64,000 nucleotides of DNA, taken from positions 1 through 64,000 of the forward strand of contig CALVLD010000001.1 of NCBI GenBank assembly GCA_944336475.1, in the 5' to 3' direction. Every line of letters begins with the position of its first letter. Within the stretch, counting starts at the first letter, position 1. Positions 46,280-57,830 of the stretch are shown one piece after another. Below the pieces are notes generated by a model. It did not search any database. It was not told the origin of the DNA and was given only the letters and a program-made list of their open reading frames with translations. This stretch comes from an uncultured Clostridia bacterium (lineage in GTDB: Bacteria; Bacillota; Clostridia; Christensenellales; CAG-138). A program made the translations under genes and the position numbers.

Positions 46280-47641
46280 ATGAAAATAGACGTGCTCGTT
46301 TTTGAAATTGGTTCAACCACAACGCTTGTCAATGCCTTCAACGGTATAGGCGGCGACTCTCCCGTATTCTTGGGGCAGGGTCAAGCGCCCACATCCGTAC
46401 TTGAAGGCGATGTCCGTATAGGGCTCAGCTCAGCCATAGCTGATTTGGAGAATAACCTTGGCGCAGCTCATATCGAGTATGGCAGCGCATTTGCCACCTC
46501 AAGTGCGGCAGGCGGCCTTCGCATGACTGTGCACGGCCTCATCTACGACATGACCGTTAAAGCTGCTCAGGCGGCGGCGCTCGGCGCAGGAGCCATAATC
46601 AAACTCGCCACGGCTGGCAAAATGACCGAGTATGACATCTCCGACATCAAAGCCATCTCTCCGAATCTGATACTCATTGCCGGCGGAACCGACTACGGCG
46701 AGCGTGAAACGGCGATCTATAACGCAAGGCTTATCGCCGCATCGGGTCTTAAAACGCCCGTGATATACGGCGGCAATATTCAGAATCGACACATAATGGA
46801 AGACATATTCTCAGTATCTGGAAATCCGCTGTATATAACCGAGAATGTGTATCCCCAGCTCGATTTTTTGAACATCGAGCCTGCTCGCAAGATCATTCAC
46901 TCCGTGTTTGAGGAGCATATAGTTTCGGCAGCCGGCATGGAGCATATTCGTGATATGGTCGCAGGAAGCATAATCCCCACCCCCGGCGCCGTCATGGAGG
47001 CGGCGCAGCTTCTCTATAATGAACTTGGCGACCTCGCCGTTATTGACATCGGCGGCGCAACCACCGATGTTCACTCCGTTACGGCAGGAAGCGATGAGAT
47101 AGCCTCCATCCAGACTACGCCCGAGCCGTTTGCCAAGCGCACCGTTGAAGGTGATCTGGGGCTTTATGTCAATGCTCACAATCTTATCGATCTCATAGCT
47201 GCCGATAAGCTCTCCAAGGAGCTTGACATCGATGTTCCGTCTGTCATGGCACACTATATGCCCATACCGCAGACCGCCGAGCAGTTCAGGCTGACGCACA
47301 GGCTGTGCCTTGAGGCCGGCAGAACCAGTGTTGAACGCCATGCCGGTTCGCTTCGCTACATATATACCCCAAGGGGACGTCAGACCATTGCTGAGGGGAA
47401 AGATCTGACCAGAATCAAGTATCTTATAGGCACGGGCGGAGCCTTGACTCGGCTTCCTAACAGAGCCCTTATCATGCGGAAGATTGCAGACTGCAACGAA
47501 GCCGGCTTGCTGCTCTTCCCCAAGCCGTCGGCATTGACGCTGCTTTATGACAACGACTATATAATGGCATCTCTGGGCGTGCTGGGCAAGCATCATCCGG
47601 AGGCTGCCATCCGTCTTTTGAAAAAGAGTCTTGGAATATAA
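46280..47641 (+). CDS. MutL/GlmL-like ATPase, probable cobalamin-mutase reactivase
   Basis: 453 residues. ASKHA-type ATP-binding motifs VFEIGSTTTLVNAF (phosphate 1) and LAVIDIGGATTDVHSV (phosphate 2), plus LIAGGTDYGE and GTGGALTRL, as in GlmL/MutL, the chaperone-like proteins found with glutamate mutase. Its place right after oraE argues that it exchanges damaged cobalamin in OraSE. Start taken at ATG 46280 because upstream codons would run through the hairpin; no strong ribosome site is visible, which fits low expression. Confidence 0.85.
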   Translation: MKIDVLVFEIGSTTTLVNAFNGIGGDSPVFLGQGQAPTSVLEGDVRIGLSSAIADLENNLGAAHIEYGSAFATSSAAGGLRMTVHGLIYDMTVKAAQAAALGAGAIIKLATAGKMTEYDISDIKAISPNLILIAGGTDYGERETAIYNARLIAASGLKTPVIYGGNIQNRHIMEDIFSVSGNPLYITENVYPQLDFLNIEPARKIIHSVFEEHIVSAAGMEHIRDMVAGSIIPTPGAVMEAAQLLYNELGDLAVIDIGGATTDVHSVTAGSDEIASIQTTPEPFAKRTVEGDLGLYVNAHNLIDLIAADKLSKELDIDVPSVMAHYMPIPQTAEQFRLTHRLCLEAGRTSVERHAGSLRYIYTPRGRQTIAEGKDLTRIKYLIGTGGALTRLPNRALIMRKIADCNEAGLLLFPKPSALTLLYDNDYIMASLGVLGKHHPEAAIRLLKKSLGI

Positions 47642-47651
47642 AGGAGCTACC

Positions 47652-48716
47652 ATGTATCCGAGAGTTGTTGTTGATCTTAACAAGCTGAAGCATAATCTGA
47701 GCTTTTTAACCGAGCTCTGCCACAGGAGCGGCATTTGCTGTGCCATCGTCACCAAGGTGTTCTGTGCCGACAGGCGGATAGTTGAGCTGATAGACGAAAG
47801 CGATGCGGACTGGATAGCCGACAGCCGCATTCAAAACCTGACGCATATCAAAACTCAAAAACCCAAGCTCCTGCTGCGCATAGGTATGGCAAGCGAGGCG
47901 GATGCCATCGTCCGCTGCTGTGATATCTCAATGCAGAGTGAACTTTCCACGCTGCGCATCCTGAACGAAGCCGCAAGGCAGGCAAATGTCGTCCACAATG
48001 TCATACTCATGGTCGATATGGGTGACTTGCGAGAGGGTATCTACAACACAAACACCGAGTGTATCCGCAGCACGGCAGGCTATATTGCAGAAAGCTCAAA
48101 CCTCAGTCTGTGCGGCGTTGGAGTCAATCTTACCTGTTATGGCGGCATACTGCCCGATGAAACGAACCTCTCGGGACTTGTTGGTATTGCCGATATGCTC
48201 CGCAATGAGCTTGGGCAGGACATCCCCATCGTTTCCGGCGGCAATTCGTCCACTATGGGGCTGCTGCTGTCCGGAGAGGTTCCCTCTGGCATCAATAACC
48301 TGCGTTTGGGTGAAGCCTTTGTTTTGGGCAATGACACCGCAACGGGCAAGCCGGTCGACGGACTGTTTACCGATTGCTTCACGCTTGAGGCGGAGATTGT
48401 TGAGCTTCAAACAAAGCCGTCCAAGCCTGTTGGCAGGGGCGGTCCAAACGCATTTGGAGAATATGTGGAGTATCCCGACAGAGGCTTGATGCGCCGTGCA
48501 ATACTTGCCATTGGCAGACAGGATGTCACCACCGACGGACTTACATGCCTTGACCCCGATGCTGAGATCATTGGCGCAAGCTCGGATCACATGATACTCA
48601 ACCTGACAGGCTGCAGTCGCGAGTATAGGGTTGGAGACATAATTGGGTTCATACCCGACTATGGTGCTCTTCTCCACCTTTTTACAAGCAAATACATTGC
48701 AAAAGAATACATCTGA
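47652..48716 (+). CDS. orr: Ornithine racemase
   Basis: 354 residues from the ATG after AAGGAGCTACC. Alanine-racemase N-terminal PLP barrel: AIVTKVFCAD with PLP Lys35, and the glycine-rich VSGGNSSTMGLLLSGEVPSGINNLRLGEAFVLG block shared by Orr and the YhfX group. It makes D-ornithine from L-ornithine, the substrate of OraSE. The beta-domain of full alanine racemases is replaced by a shorter C-terminus. Confidence 0.92.
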   Translation: MYPRVVVDLNKLKHNLSFLTELCHRSGICCAIVTKVFCADRRIVELIDESDADWIADSRIQNLTHIKTQKPKLLLRIGMASEADAIVRCCDISMQSELSTLRILNEAARQANVVHNVILMVDMGDLREGIYNTNTECIRSTAGYIAESSNLSLCGVGVNLTCYGGILPDETNLSGLVGIADMLRNELGQDIPIVSGGNSSTMGLLLSGEVPSGINNLRLGEAFVLGNDTATGKPVDGLFTDCFTLEAEIVELQTKPSKPVGRGGPNAFGEYVEYPDRGLMRRAILAIGRQDVTTDGLTCLDPDAEIIGASSDHMILNLTGCSREYRVGDIIGFIPDYGALLHLFTSKYIAKEYI

Positions 48717-48737
48717 TCAAAAGAGGCAATCCCCCAA

Positions 48738-49901
48738 ATGGACTCTGTACCTGAGATTTCAACCGAGATAAAACCGACCTATCGCACTTGGGCAGAGATA
48801 GATCTGAGTGCGCTTAAGCACAACCTTGATTATGCAAAGCGCATTTCCGGCAAGCCTGTCATATGCGTTATCAAGGCCAACGCCTATGGACACGGTGCCG
48901 TTGAGTGTGCGCGCTTCCTTGAAAAGAACGGTGCGGCGATGTTTGCCGTTGCCTGTCTCGATGAGGCTGTGACCCTGCGCAGGAGCGATATCAAACTGCC
49001 TATACTTGTGCTGGGATACACGCCGGCGGAGTATGTTGGTGTTCTTGCCGCCTATGACATTGAACAAACCATGGTGGATCTCTCCCATGCCGTGGAGTTG
49101 AGCAATGCTGCCGAAAAGGCTGGCGTCACCGTAAAGATACATGTGACGCTTGATACAGGCATGGGCAGATTCGGACTGTATGCGCACGGTCATGTAAACA
49201 AGGAGTGCATCTCAAAGGCGATCAATGACATTGAGCGCATATGCGGCATGAAGGGCATCGAGGTCGTAGGTATGTTCACGCACTTTGCCGTGGCCGATTC
49301 TCCTTTCCGAATGGGGTTTACTTTTGACCAGTACAGTAGCTATATGGCTGTGTATGACGGTTTGATGTCCCGTGGCATCCGCTTTAAGAAATGCCATGTA
49401 AGCAACTCCGCTGCGATACTGGGGCATCCGGATTTCCATTTCGACTATGTTCGTGAGGGTATAATACTCTATGGAATGTACCCGGACAGTATGCCCTGTG
49501 AGGGTGCTCTTCGCCCCGTAATGACGCTGAAAGCCCGTGTTGCACAGGTGCGTGATCTTCCAAAGGGGACTTCTATTTCCTACGGTCGTACATACTTCAC
49601 CAAACGTGATATGCAAAGCGCCGTCATAACTGCCGGCTATGCCGATGGCTATCCACGCAGGCTCTCAAATCGTGGAACCATCGCTATAAACGGCAGGGCT
49701 TATCCGCAGGTGGGTCGTGTTTGTATGGACGTCTGCATGGCGGATGTCACCGGCGGCGACGTCTCCCGTGATGATGAGGCTATACTCTTTGGCCGAGGCG
49801 GAATGAGTGTTGAGGCGGTATCGCAGATCGTAGGTACTATCAACTACGAGCTTACCTGCCTCGTAACGGGTCGAGTCCCCAGGATATACATAAACGGTTG
49901 A
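48738..49901 (+). CDS. alr: Alanine racemase
   Basis: 387 residues with both domains. PLP site VIKANAYGHGAVE (Lys46), FTHFAVADS, and the beta-domain tyrosine region TSISYGRTYFTKRD. It interconverts D- and L-alanine. Placed 21 bp after orr at the end of the ornithine operon, it could turn the D-alanine made by OrtAB into L-alanine, besides supplying peptidoglycan. AGAGG lies 10 nt before the ATG. Confidence 0.95.
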   Translation: MDSVPEISTEIKPTYRTWAEIDLSALKHNLDYAKRISGKPVICVIKANAYGHGAVECARFLEKNGAAMFAVACLDEAVTLRRSDIKLPILVLGYTPAEYVGVLAAYDIEQTMVDLSHAVELSNAAEKAGVTVKIHVTLDTGMGRFGLYAHGHVNKECISKAINDIERICGMKGIEVVGMFTHFAVADSPFRMGFTFDQYSSYMAVYDGLMSRGIRFKKCHVSNSAAILGHPDFHFDYVREGIILYGMYPDSMPCEGALRPVMTLKARVAQVRDLPKGTSISYGRTYFTKRDMQSAVITAGYADGYPRRLSNRGTIAINGRAYPQVGRVCMDVCMADVTGGDVSRDDEAILFGRGGMSVEAVSQIVGTINYELTCLVTGRVPRIYING

Positions 49902-49903
49902 GC

Positions 49904-50491
49904 ATGACAACACTTAGGTTTAGTTGGTACAAACTGTATAGCGAGCTTCAAGGTTGCGTAAAGTGCCGCCTTTGCGAATCACGAACGAATATTGTCGTTG
50001 CCGATGGGGATCCTCATGCTGAGATGATGTTCATAGGTGAAGGTCCCGGCCGTGAGGAGGACGAGAGCGGCATCCCGTTTGTCGGTGCAGCAGGCAGGCT
50101 GCTCAATGAGCTGTTGGAGGAAGCAGGTATCAGGCGCAAAGATGTCTATATATGCAATGTGGTCAAGTGCAGGCCTCCGCAGAACAGAGATCCCTTTCCC
50201 GATGAGGCGGAGGCATGTCTCCCCCACCTTCGTGCGCAGGTCGCACTCGTTCGTCCAAAGGTGATAGTCTGTTTGGGGAAGGTTGCGGCAAGATATGTTT
50301 ATGACCGCAATATCAAAATATCTCAGCAGCGAGGTCAGGTCAGGCAAGTAAAAGGCTTCTACATAGTGCCTACTTATCACCCTGCGGCTTTGCTTAGAAA
50401 CGAATGCTGGATAAACGATTTTGTCGCAGACCTCATCACAGCAAAAAGGCTGTTGGAAGGCGGTACTTCTCCCAACAGCCCGATCGAATAA
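49904..50491 (+). CDS. Family 4 uracil-DNA glycosylase
   Basis: 195 residues. CVKCRLCESR (first Fe-S cysteines), GEGPGREEDESGIPFVGAAG (uracil pocket), CNVVKCRPPQNRDP and a later cysteine complete the 4Fe-4S site; PTYHPAALLRN is the C-terminal motif. It removes uracil from DNA. Start at ATG 49904; the TTG six bases earlier overlaps the alr stop. Two bases from the convergent obgE. Confidence 0.93.
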   Translation: MTTLRFSWYKLYSELQGCVKCRLCESRTNIVVADGDPHAEMMFIGEGPGREEDESGIPFVGAAGRLLNELLEEAGIRRKDVYICNVVKCRPPQNRDPFPDEAEACLPHLRAQVALVRPKVIVCLGKVAARYVYDRNIKISQQRGQVRQVKGFYIVPTYHPAALLRNECWINDFVADLITAKRLLEGGTSPNSPIE

Positions 50492-50493
50492 CA

Positions 50494-52420
<1,927 letters not shown>

Positions 52421-52477
52421 ACGGGTAATCTATCATAAAATATGTTTCTTGTCTACATAGATTTTTATTATATTGCC

Positions 52478-52888
52478 TTACTGTCTGCCTCCGTTCATCA
52501 GCTTTATCAGCTGCATCGGATCGGGTTTGCCGCTACCCATGAGAGACTGCATTTGGAGCAGTGTTTGCAGCATCTGCATCTGGGGCATCACGGGCTGTTG
52601 AGTCTGCTGAGGCTGTGGGCTCCTTTCCTGTCGCACATATCGGGTGTCTGGGTCTTCATAGCGCTGCGGCAATGTTTGAAAGTTTATGCCAAACCCCTCG
52701 CAGAGGCGTCGTATCTCGTTTGGTGCGGCAAACGGCTTCATTGCCGAGAGAAACTGCTTCAACTGTTCAACACCCTGTTCCTCGCGAACGCGCCTTGCCA
52801 TGAGAAGTAGCGGCGACGCATCTGATGAGCTGTTCTGTTTGTTCCCCTGCCGTGCCATTGGTATACTTCTTGTAGGTACTCGCTGCAT
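52478..52888 (-). CDS. Small hypothetical protein, Gln/Met-rich C-terminus
   Basis: 136 residues, ATG preceded by GGAGGTGGCCT. A basic start (MQRVPTRSIPMARQGNK), a helical middle (RRVREEQGVEQLKQFLSAMKPFAAPNEIRRLCEGFGI) and a C-terminus rich in Gln, Met and Pro. No known domain or membrane segment. It is divergent from the next small gene, whose product has a similar MLETMQKLSPML segment; both may belong to one function. Confidence 0.7.
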   Translation of the reverse strand: MQRVPTRSIPMARQGNKQNSSSDASPLLLMARRVREEQGVEQLKQFLSAMKPFAAPNEIRRLCEGFGINFQTLPQRYEDPDTRYVRQERSPQPQQTQQPVMPQMQMLQTLLQMQSLMGSGKPDPMQLIKLMNGGRQ

Positions 52889-52986
52889 AGGCCACCTCCT
52901 CCGATCTCGCTTTATAGTATTCTTATTCGTCGCAAATAGTTCGCAAGCAGCATATAATCAAAATGTAAATACCTACGGAGGTGCTT

Positions 52987-53280
52987 ATGGCTAAGAGTTT
53001 GAAATCGATTTCCGATAAGAAGAAGGGTACGAATACGCCGGTTCAGGAGCAAATCCCTGACAATGTGGAAATACCCGATGAGATTAATTCTGTGATCGAC
53101 AGATATAGCGGCAAAAGCGAAGCCGAGCTTATGCAGGAGTTAAAAAAAGTGACCGCACAACAAAAAAGCTCCGGTACATTTGACCGAAGCTCCATGCTCG
53201 AAACCATGCAGAAGCTCTCCCCGATGCTTAATGATGAGCAGCGGCGCAAGCTAAAGCAGATAACCGATCAGCTTCTATGA
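52987..53280 (+). CDS. Small hypothetical acidic/helical protein
   Basis: 97 residues, ATG at 52987 with GGAGGTGCTT in front. Basic N-terminus (MAKSLKSISDKKKG), then helices with SEAELMQELKKVTAQQKSS and MLETMQKLSPMLNDEQRRKLKQI. Unknown family. Its stop overlaps the stop of the convergent methyltransferase gene. CATATAAT about 35 bp before the start is a possible -10 (sigma-A, or sigma-E/K type CATA). Confidence 0.7.
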   Translation: MAKSLKSISDKKKGTNTPVQEQIPDNVEIPDEINSVIDRYSGKSEAELMQELKKVTAQQKSSGTFDRSSMLETMQKLSPMLNDEQRRKLKQITDQLL

Positions 53281-54405
53281 GCGATTGCCGGTAAAACCGT
53301 TCTTTGCAAAATATCGGTACAGCGTGCAGGTGAGTCCGCCGTTTGAGAGCTTCCTTCGCTTATCTGCACGTTGGCCATATATCTGCTCAAACCTGGGATG
53401 GGATGTGATTATATTGACGTCCCAGTGCGTAAGCGGAGCAAACCTTTCTCTCATACTGTGATATAGCTTTTCGGCATTCCGCTTGTCCATAAGCCTTTCA
53501 CCATACGGGGGATTGCAGACGATAATGCCGCTTTCCCTTGGCTCATTATACTCTTCGATGGGGCGCACTATCCATTTAACGTTGACGCCAACCTTCTTTG
53601 CGTGACTCCTGCAAATATCGATCGCTCTGGCGTCAATGTCAGATCCGATTATATCGGGTTTAATATCCTTCCTTGAGCTGCGTGCTTCATCCCGAGCGGC
53701 ATCAAATATCCGCACTCCGTCGATAAAGCCCCATTTTTCTGCGGCAAAGGAGCGGTTGAGACCAACCGCCATATTGCATGCTATCATTGCCGCCTCGATA
53801 GGCATGGTGCCGGATCCGCACATGGGATCCACCAGGCATATATCCGAATTATACCTTGATAGCATGACAATCGCCGCACCAAGCGTCTCGGAGATGGGTG
53901 CCGCAACATTCCATGTGCGATAGCCCCGTCTTGACAGACCTGCACCGCAGCAGTCGATGCACACCGAGGCAATGTCCCTGAGCAAGCCTATCTCTATGAT
54001 GATCTCCTCACCGTTTTCTGGAAGCGATGTCATGCGATATGCCTCACAAAGCGAATCAACTATTGCCTTTTTTGTTATGCTCTGGCAGTCCGACACGGAG
54101 AAGAGCTTGCTTTTTGCGGATTTCCCGTTGACATGGACGAAAGCGCTCCTGTTGATATAGTCACGCCAGCGGATGCACCTTACCCCCTCATAGAGCTGCT
54201 CGAATGTCACTGCTTGAAACTCGCTGACAATAAGCAAGACACGCTCGGCGGTACGCAGCCAGAGACACGCCCTTGCCATTGCATCATATCCACCGCAAAA
54301 GACTATTCTTGCATCGTTTACGGACTCCACCTCTATGCTGAGCTTTCGCAATTCGTCTGCCACAAGCGCCTCAAGGCCAATCTTGCATGTTGCTACAAAT
54401 CTCAC
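53275..54405 (-). CDS. THUMP-domain RNA methyltransferase (RlmL/YpsC-like)
   Basis: 376 residues. N-terminal THUMP domain (about 1-150), then a Rossmann methyltransferase with VDPMCGSGTMPIEAAMIA and the IIVCNPPYGERLM catalytic motif of N2-guanine methyltransferases. It matches the Firmicutes YpsC group, which methylates 23S rRNA. GTG start, with AGGAGG seven bases before it, overlapping the TPR stop. Confidence 0.9.
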   Translation of the reverse strand: MRFVATCKIGLEALVADELRKLSIEVESVNDARIVFCGGYDAMARACLWLRTAERVLLIVSEFQAVTFEQLYEGVRCIRWRDYINRSAFVHVNGKSAKSKLFSVSDCQSITKKAIVDSLCEAYRMTSLPENGEEIIIEIGLLRDIASVCIDCCGAGLSRRGYRTWNVAAPISETLGAAIVMLSRYNSDICLVDPMCGSGTMPIEAAMIACNMAVGLNRSFAAEKWGFIDGVRIFDAARDEARSSRKDIKPDIIGSDIDARAIDICRSHAKKVGVNVKWIVRPIEEYNEPRESGIIVCNPPYGERLMDKRNAEKLYHSMRERFAPLTHWDVNIITSHPRFEQIYGQRADKRRKLSNGGLTCTLYRYFAKNGFTGNRS

Positions 54406-56141
54406 TCGCCGTCCTCCTGATTGCCATTGCTGCCGGTAAGGACTGTGTAGACCCTGTCGATCGCATTAGCGAGCCTTCGCTCGGTCACTCCGCCATACCT
54501 TTCAAGCAAATTCGGCGCTATTGGGGTCTTGCACCGCCTACATGCCAAGCACTCTATAGCTGCAGATACCGCAGCAGACTGTTCTGCGGTGAGCTTCGGG
54601 AATGTTTCGTGCCTGCTTATGAACCCCTCAGATATCTCGGTCATAGCAGAGATCACATCGATGCCGTAGAGCTCGGCCATGTGTTCCATACACCTTATCG
54701 GAATCATACTGTATTGTTTCGGCACACGCCGTCTTGAAACCTGCACAGGCAAATATGCTTCGGCAAGACCATCTCCACAGTAGACAAGACACGGCATATC
54801 GGCGCCCATATCGGAGAGCATTGAGAGTATCATCCTTGAAAGTGTGCCAGACAGCCCAGGCACAAGCAGGCACTTGCGCAGGCAACTCTCTGCACATTTG
54901 TCGGCGATGCTGGACAGCTGCGCGATGACCGTGTATGACAGCATGAACTGGTTGAGCTTCATGATATTGAGCATAGCCACCTCAATCTCCGGATCGGTCT
55001 TCCAGGCTATGGCAGCATCCTCGGGGGAACTGTTTTGAAACCGATTGAGCTTATTGAAGGAGTAAAGTGTTTCATCGGCAGATATCTTAAATCCGGGAAC
55101 CGGCTCGACCGTTCCGTCGTTTTTTAAGGCGGCAAGACATTTTGCACGGAACGTTCGTGCGGTATGGTTATACTTCTCTAGTTTCAGCAACTTGTCATAT
55201 ACCTGCACCGCACGCCCGTAATGCTTTGCGGCAATAAGGCACTGTGCATACAAATGGCTTATTTCAGTGTTGTACGGCGAAAGCTTATACAGTTTTTGAA
55301 CATATGGAAGGGCTTGTTCATACATACCTATCTCGCACATAGACGCAGCGGTGTGCATGAGGTTGTTAGGCGTACTGATGTCCACCTTCTCGATCTGTTC
55401 TCTTATCGCATCAAGCTCTGCTTGCGATCCGCTATTTTTAACAAGCACGAGCTTCATACACAGCGCCGAGATGTTTTCGGGCTCGGCATCAAGTATCACG
55501 TTTACCACATCAAGCGCCCTGTCAAGCTTTTTATCGCACAGGTACGAGAGTGCAAGGTTGAACCGCACATCATTGTTGTTTGGATCGATAGTTAGCATCC
55601 TCTCGAGCAGCTCTGCAGACTCTGCGTAGTCCTGGCTGCTGAACCTTACCCTGGCCTTTTCCTCAAGTCTGGAAAGCTCAAACTCACTAACATCCTCGAT
55701 AGCGGGGGCGCAGTCCCGTTCCTCCATTCGGCTGATGCTGTCCAGGGCATCGAGTATGGTATCAGTCCTTGCGGAAACTTCGTCAGTAAGCTCAAAGAAT
55801 CTGTCAAAGCAGAATCCTGCCGCAGCAGTGTCCCCAAGACCCATATAGTTGAAGCCCAGAGTGCAATATGCTTCCTTGCGAAACCATTCATCCTTACATA
55901 TGAGTGGCGCAAGCATGAATATTGAGTCCTGAAACCTGCCCATCTCAGTGAGTACATTTGCTGCAGCAAGCCTCGTATCGTTATCATCGGGGTTGCGTTC
56001 CAGCGCCTCAACATACATGGCTACAGCATCAACAGGATTGTTCTGATTGCGCTTTGCATCACCACGCTTTGCATAGAAACTATGATCACGGCTAAAGCTC
56101 AGCACCTTGCCGTTTGTTTTAACTTCGTCGTTCTCTGGCAT
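54402..56141 (-). CDS. TPR-repeat protein
   Basis: 579 residues, no signal peptide. Several tetratricopeptide repeats, for example at about 15-90 (NPVDAVAMYVEALERNPDDNDTRLAAANVLTEMG), 165-235 and 275-345 (ARTFRAKCLAAL). The C-terminal 200 residues are not repeats and contain CLACRRCKTPIAPNLLERYGG, possibly a metal site. Role unknown, presumably protein-protein contact; coupled to hslO (TGATG) and the THUMP methyltransferase. Confidence 0.85.
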   Translation of the reverse strand: MPENDEVKTNGKVLSFSRDHSFYAKRGDAKRNQNNPVDAVAMYVEALERNPDDNDTRLAAANVLTEMGRFQDSIFMLAPLICKDEWFRKEAYCTLGFNYMGLGDTAAAGFCFDRFFELTDEVSARTDTILDALDSISRMEERDCAPAIEDVSEFELSRLEEKARVRFSSQDYAESAELLERMLTIDPNNNDVRFNLALSYLCDKKLDRALDVVNVILDAEPENISALCMKLVLVKNSGSQAELDAIREQIEKVDISTPNNLMHTAASMCEIGMYEQALPYVQKLYKLSPYNTEISHLYAQCLIAAKHYGRAVQVYDKLLKLEKYNHTARTFRAKCLAALKNDGTVEPVPGFKISADETLYSFNKLNRFQNSSPEDAAIAWKTDPEIEVAMLNIMKLNQFMLSYTVIAQLSSIADKCAESCLRKCLLVPGLSGTLSRMILSMLSDMGADMPCLVYCGDGLAEAYLPVQVSRRRVPKQYSMIPIRCMEHMAELYGIDVISAMTEISEGFISRHETFPKLTAEQSAAVSAAIECLACRRCKTPIAPNLLERYGGVTERRLANAIDRVYTVLTGSNGNQEDGE

Positions 56142-57058
56142 CAGTGGGTATCTCCCTCTGTGGGTATGGGCAGCGCTCCGACAGCTTTGCAGAGTTCAAA
56201 CAGCTCCTGCTCGGTATAGCGGTAGACCTTTCCGCAAAAGCGGCAGGTGAGTTCTGCGCCGTGATCTTTGTCGAGCATATCCTGAAGCTCTTCTCTGCCC
56301 AATGATATCAGCGCCCTGTCTATCCTGTCACGGTTGCAATCACATTTGAATGCCGGTACTACTTTTTCTGTTATCTCTATATCCATGCCGGTCAATATGG
56401 AGCTTACTGCATATTCGAGGGTCTCGCCTGAATCGAGCCTTGCAGCAAGCTCGGATATGCTGCCCGCAGCATTCTCCATGACGGTTATATCCTCGTCAGA
56501 ACAGTGCGGAAGCGGCTGAAGTAACATCCCTGCTGCAGAGCGCACGAATGATGTTTCAGAATCAATGCGTACACCCAGATACACCAAAGAGGGCTGCTGC
56601 TCGCTGGTGAGGTAGTAGTGCGCAAAATCATTTGCTATCTCCCCGTCTGTAAGCGGACATCTGCCCACATACGGCTCCCTCATCGCAAGATCCCTGATCA
56701 CCCGTATCTCTCCGTTTGTGCCCACAACGCCTGAGACATCCAGCTTGCCATTCTCCTTCAGCGGCAGCTCAACGGTGGGAAAATCAGCATAGCCCTTGAC
56801 GGAACAGTCAGGCGAACCGACCGCAACAAATCTGCCCCCTGCACCGTCTCCGTCGAGCACAGCGGTTATACTTTCCGTATCGATCTTTAGTCCGGCAGAC
56901 ATCATGGCCGTCTGCATGAGCAGTCTGCCGAGTGCGGCAGTGCAAACATGCGACATACCATGTGCACGACGTGCCTCGTCAACAAGCCCCTTGCCGGAGA
57001 TGGCCGTCAATTTTACAGAACCGTTAAAAAGCAGGCTCTTTATCAGCATATCGCTCAT
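56141..57058 (-). CDS. hslO: Redox chaperone Hsp33
   Basis: 305 residues from ATG 57058 (AAGG upstream). The zinc redox switch is intact: CDC near 245 and CRFC near 280. N-terminal domain with SAGLKIDTESITAVLDGDGAGG. Under oxidative stress zinc is released and the protein holds unfolded clients. Second gene of the operon. Confidence 0.95.
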   Translation of the reverse strand: MSDMLIKSLLFNGSVKLTAISGKGLVDEARRAHGMSHVCTAALGRLLMQTAMMSAGLKIDTESITAVLDGDGAGGRFVAVGSPDCSVKGYADFPTVELPLKENGKLDVSGVVGTNGEIRVIRDLAMREPYVGRCPLTDGEIANDFAHYYLTSEQQPSLVYLGVRIDSETSFVRSAAGMLLQPLPHCSDEDITVMENAAGSISELAARLDSGETLEYAVSSILTGMDIEITEKVVPAFKCDCNRDRIDRALISLGREELQDMLDKDHGAELTCRFCGKVYRYTEQELFELCKAVGALPIPTEGDTH

Positions 57059-57086
57059 ATACACCTTCGTTCCGACGCAATCTGCA

Positions 57087-57824
57087 TCATTTTTTTATTG
57101 CAACGAACTGTATCCTTTCGCTGTTTTCCCTTGGGGGGGTTCGGCTCAAAAAATTATAAGCGGAGCACTCAAAGCCAGCATTATTAAGCCACGCCGATAT
57201 CTCGCGTACGGAGTGTGCACGCTGTATATGTGTCTCATCAAACCTTCTATACATATCGCCAACACGCTTGAAAAATGTAAGGCTCATCTCCAACAGCTTT
57301 GACCTCTCATCATAATTGTTCTGCCAGATGTAGGATGCTTCATCCTCGTTTTCTGCAAATGTGCTGCATCCCAGTATGCTCTCCAACTTATATCTGGATG
57401 AAATGTCAAAAAGCAAGGCCCCTCCCTGCTTCAGCGCCGCATATGCAGACGCAAAGAAGCTCTCTGCATAGGCCTTGCAGGTGAGATAGTTGACCCCGTC
57501 ACAGCAACAGACCACGCAATCAACAGGCTTGTGCAGCTTTATATTTCTCATATCCATATTCGCAAAGCGGATCTCTTTTTGAGTGATGCCTGCATTGCGG
57601 CACTTTTCAGCCGCTATGCAAAGCATATCGTCAGAAATGTCTGTTGCGATTATTGATTCGAAATATCTATGGAGTCTGCGTGTGATCTCGCCTGTTCCGC
57701 AGGCACACTCAAGCAACACGCCGCACTTGTTAGGCATCAGATCAACAATGTACCTTGCCCACGCATCATAATCAACGCTGCGCATGAGAAAATCATATAT
57801 GCTTGAAAAATCTCCATACTGCAT
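57087..57824 (-). CDS. Class I SAM-dependent methyltransferase
   Basis: 245 residues. Motif I LLECACGTGEITRRLHRYF and a DCVVCCCDGVNYL motif that follows in this fold. The substrate is unknown (family methyltransferase domain 25-like). Start at ATG 57824 is chosen because a strong promoter ends seven bases before it, which would make it the first transcribed base; a start at 57845 would lie inside the promoter spacer. Confidence 0.85.
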   Translation of the reverse strand: MQYGDFSSIYDFLMRSVDYDAWARYIVDLMPNKCGVLLECACGTGEITRRLHRYFESIIATDISDDMLCIAAEKCRNAGITQKEIRFANMDMRNIKLHKPVDCVVCCCDGVNYLTCKAYAESFFASAYAALKQGGALLFDISSRYKLESILGCSTFAENEDEASYIWQNNYDERSKLLEMSLTFFKRVGDMYRRFDETHIQRAHSVREISAWLNNAGFECSAYNFLSRTPPRENSERIQFVAIKK

Positions 57825-57830
57825 ATTGGG

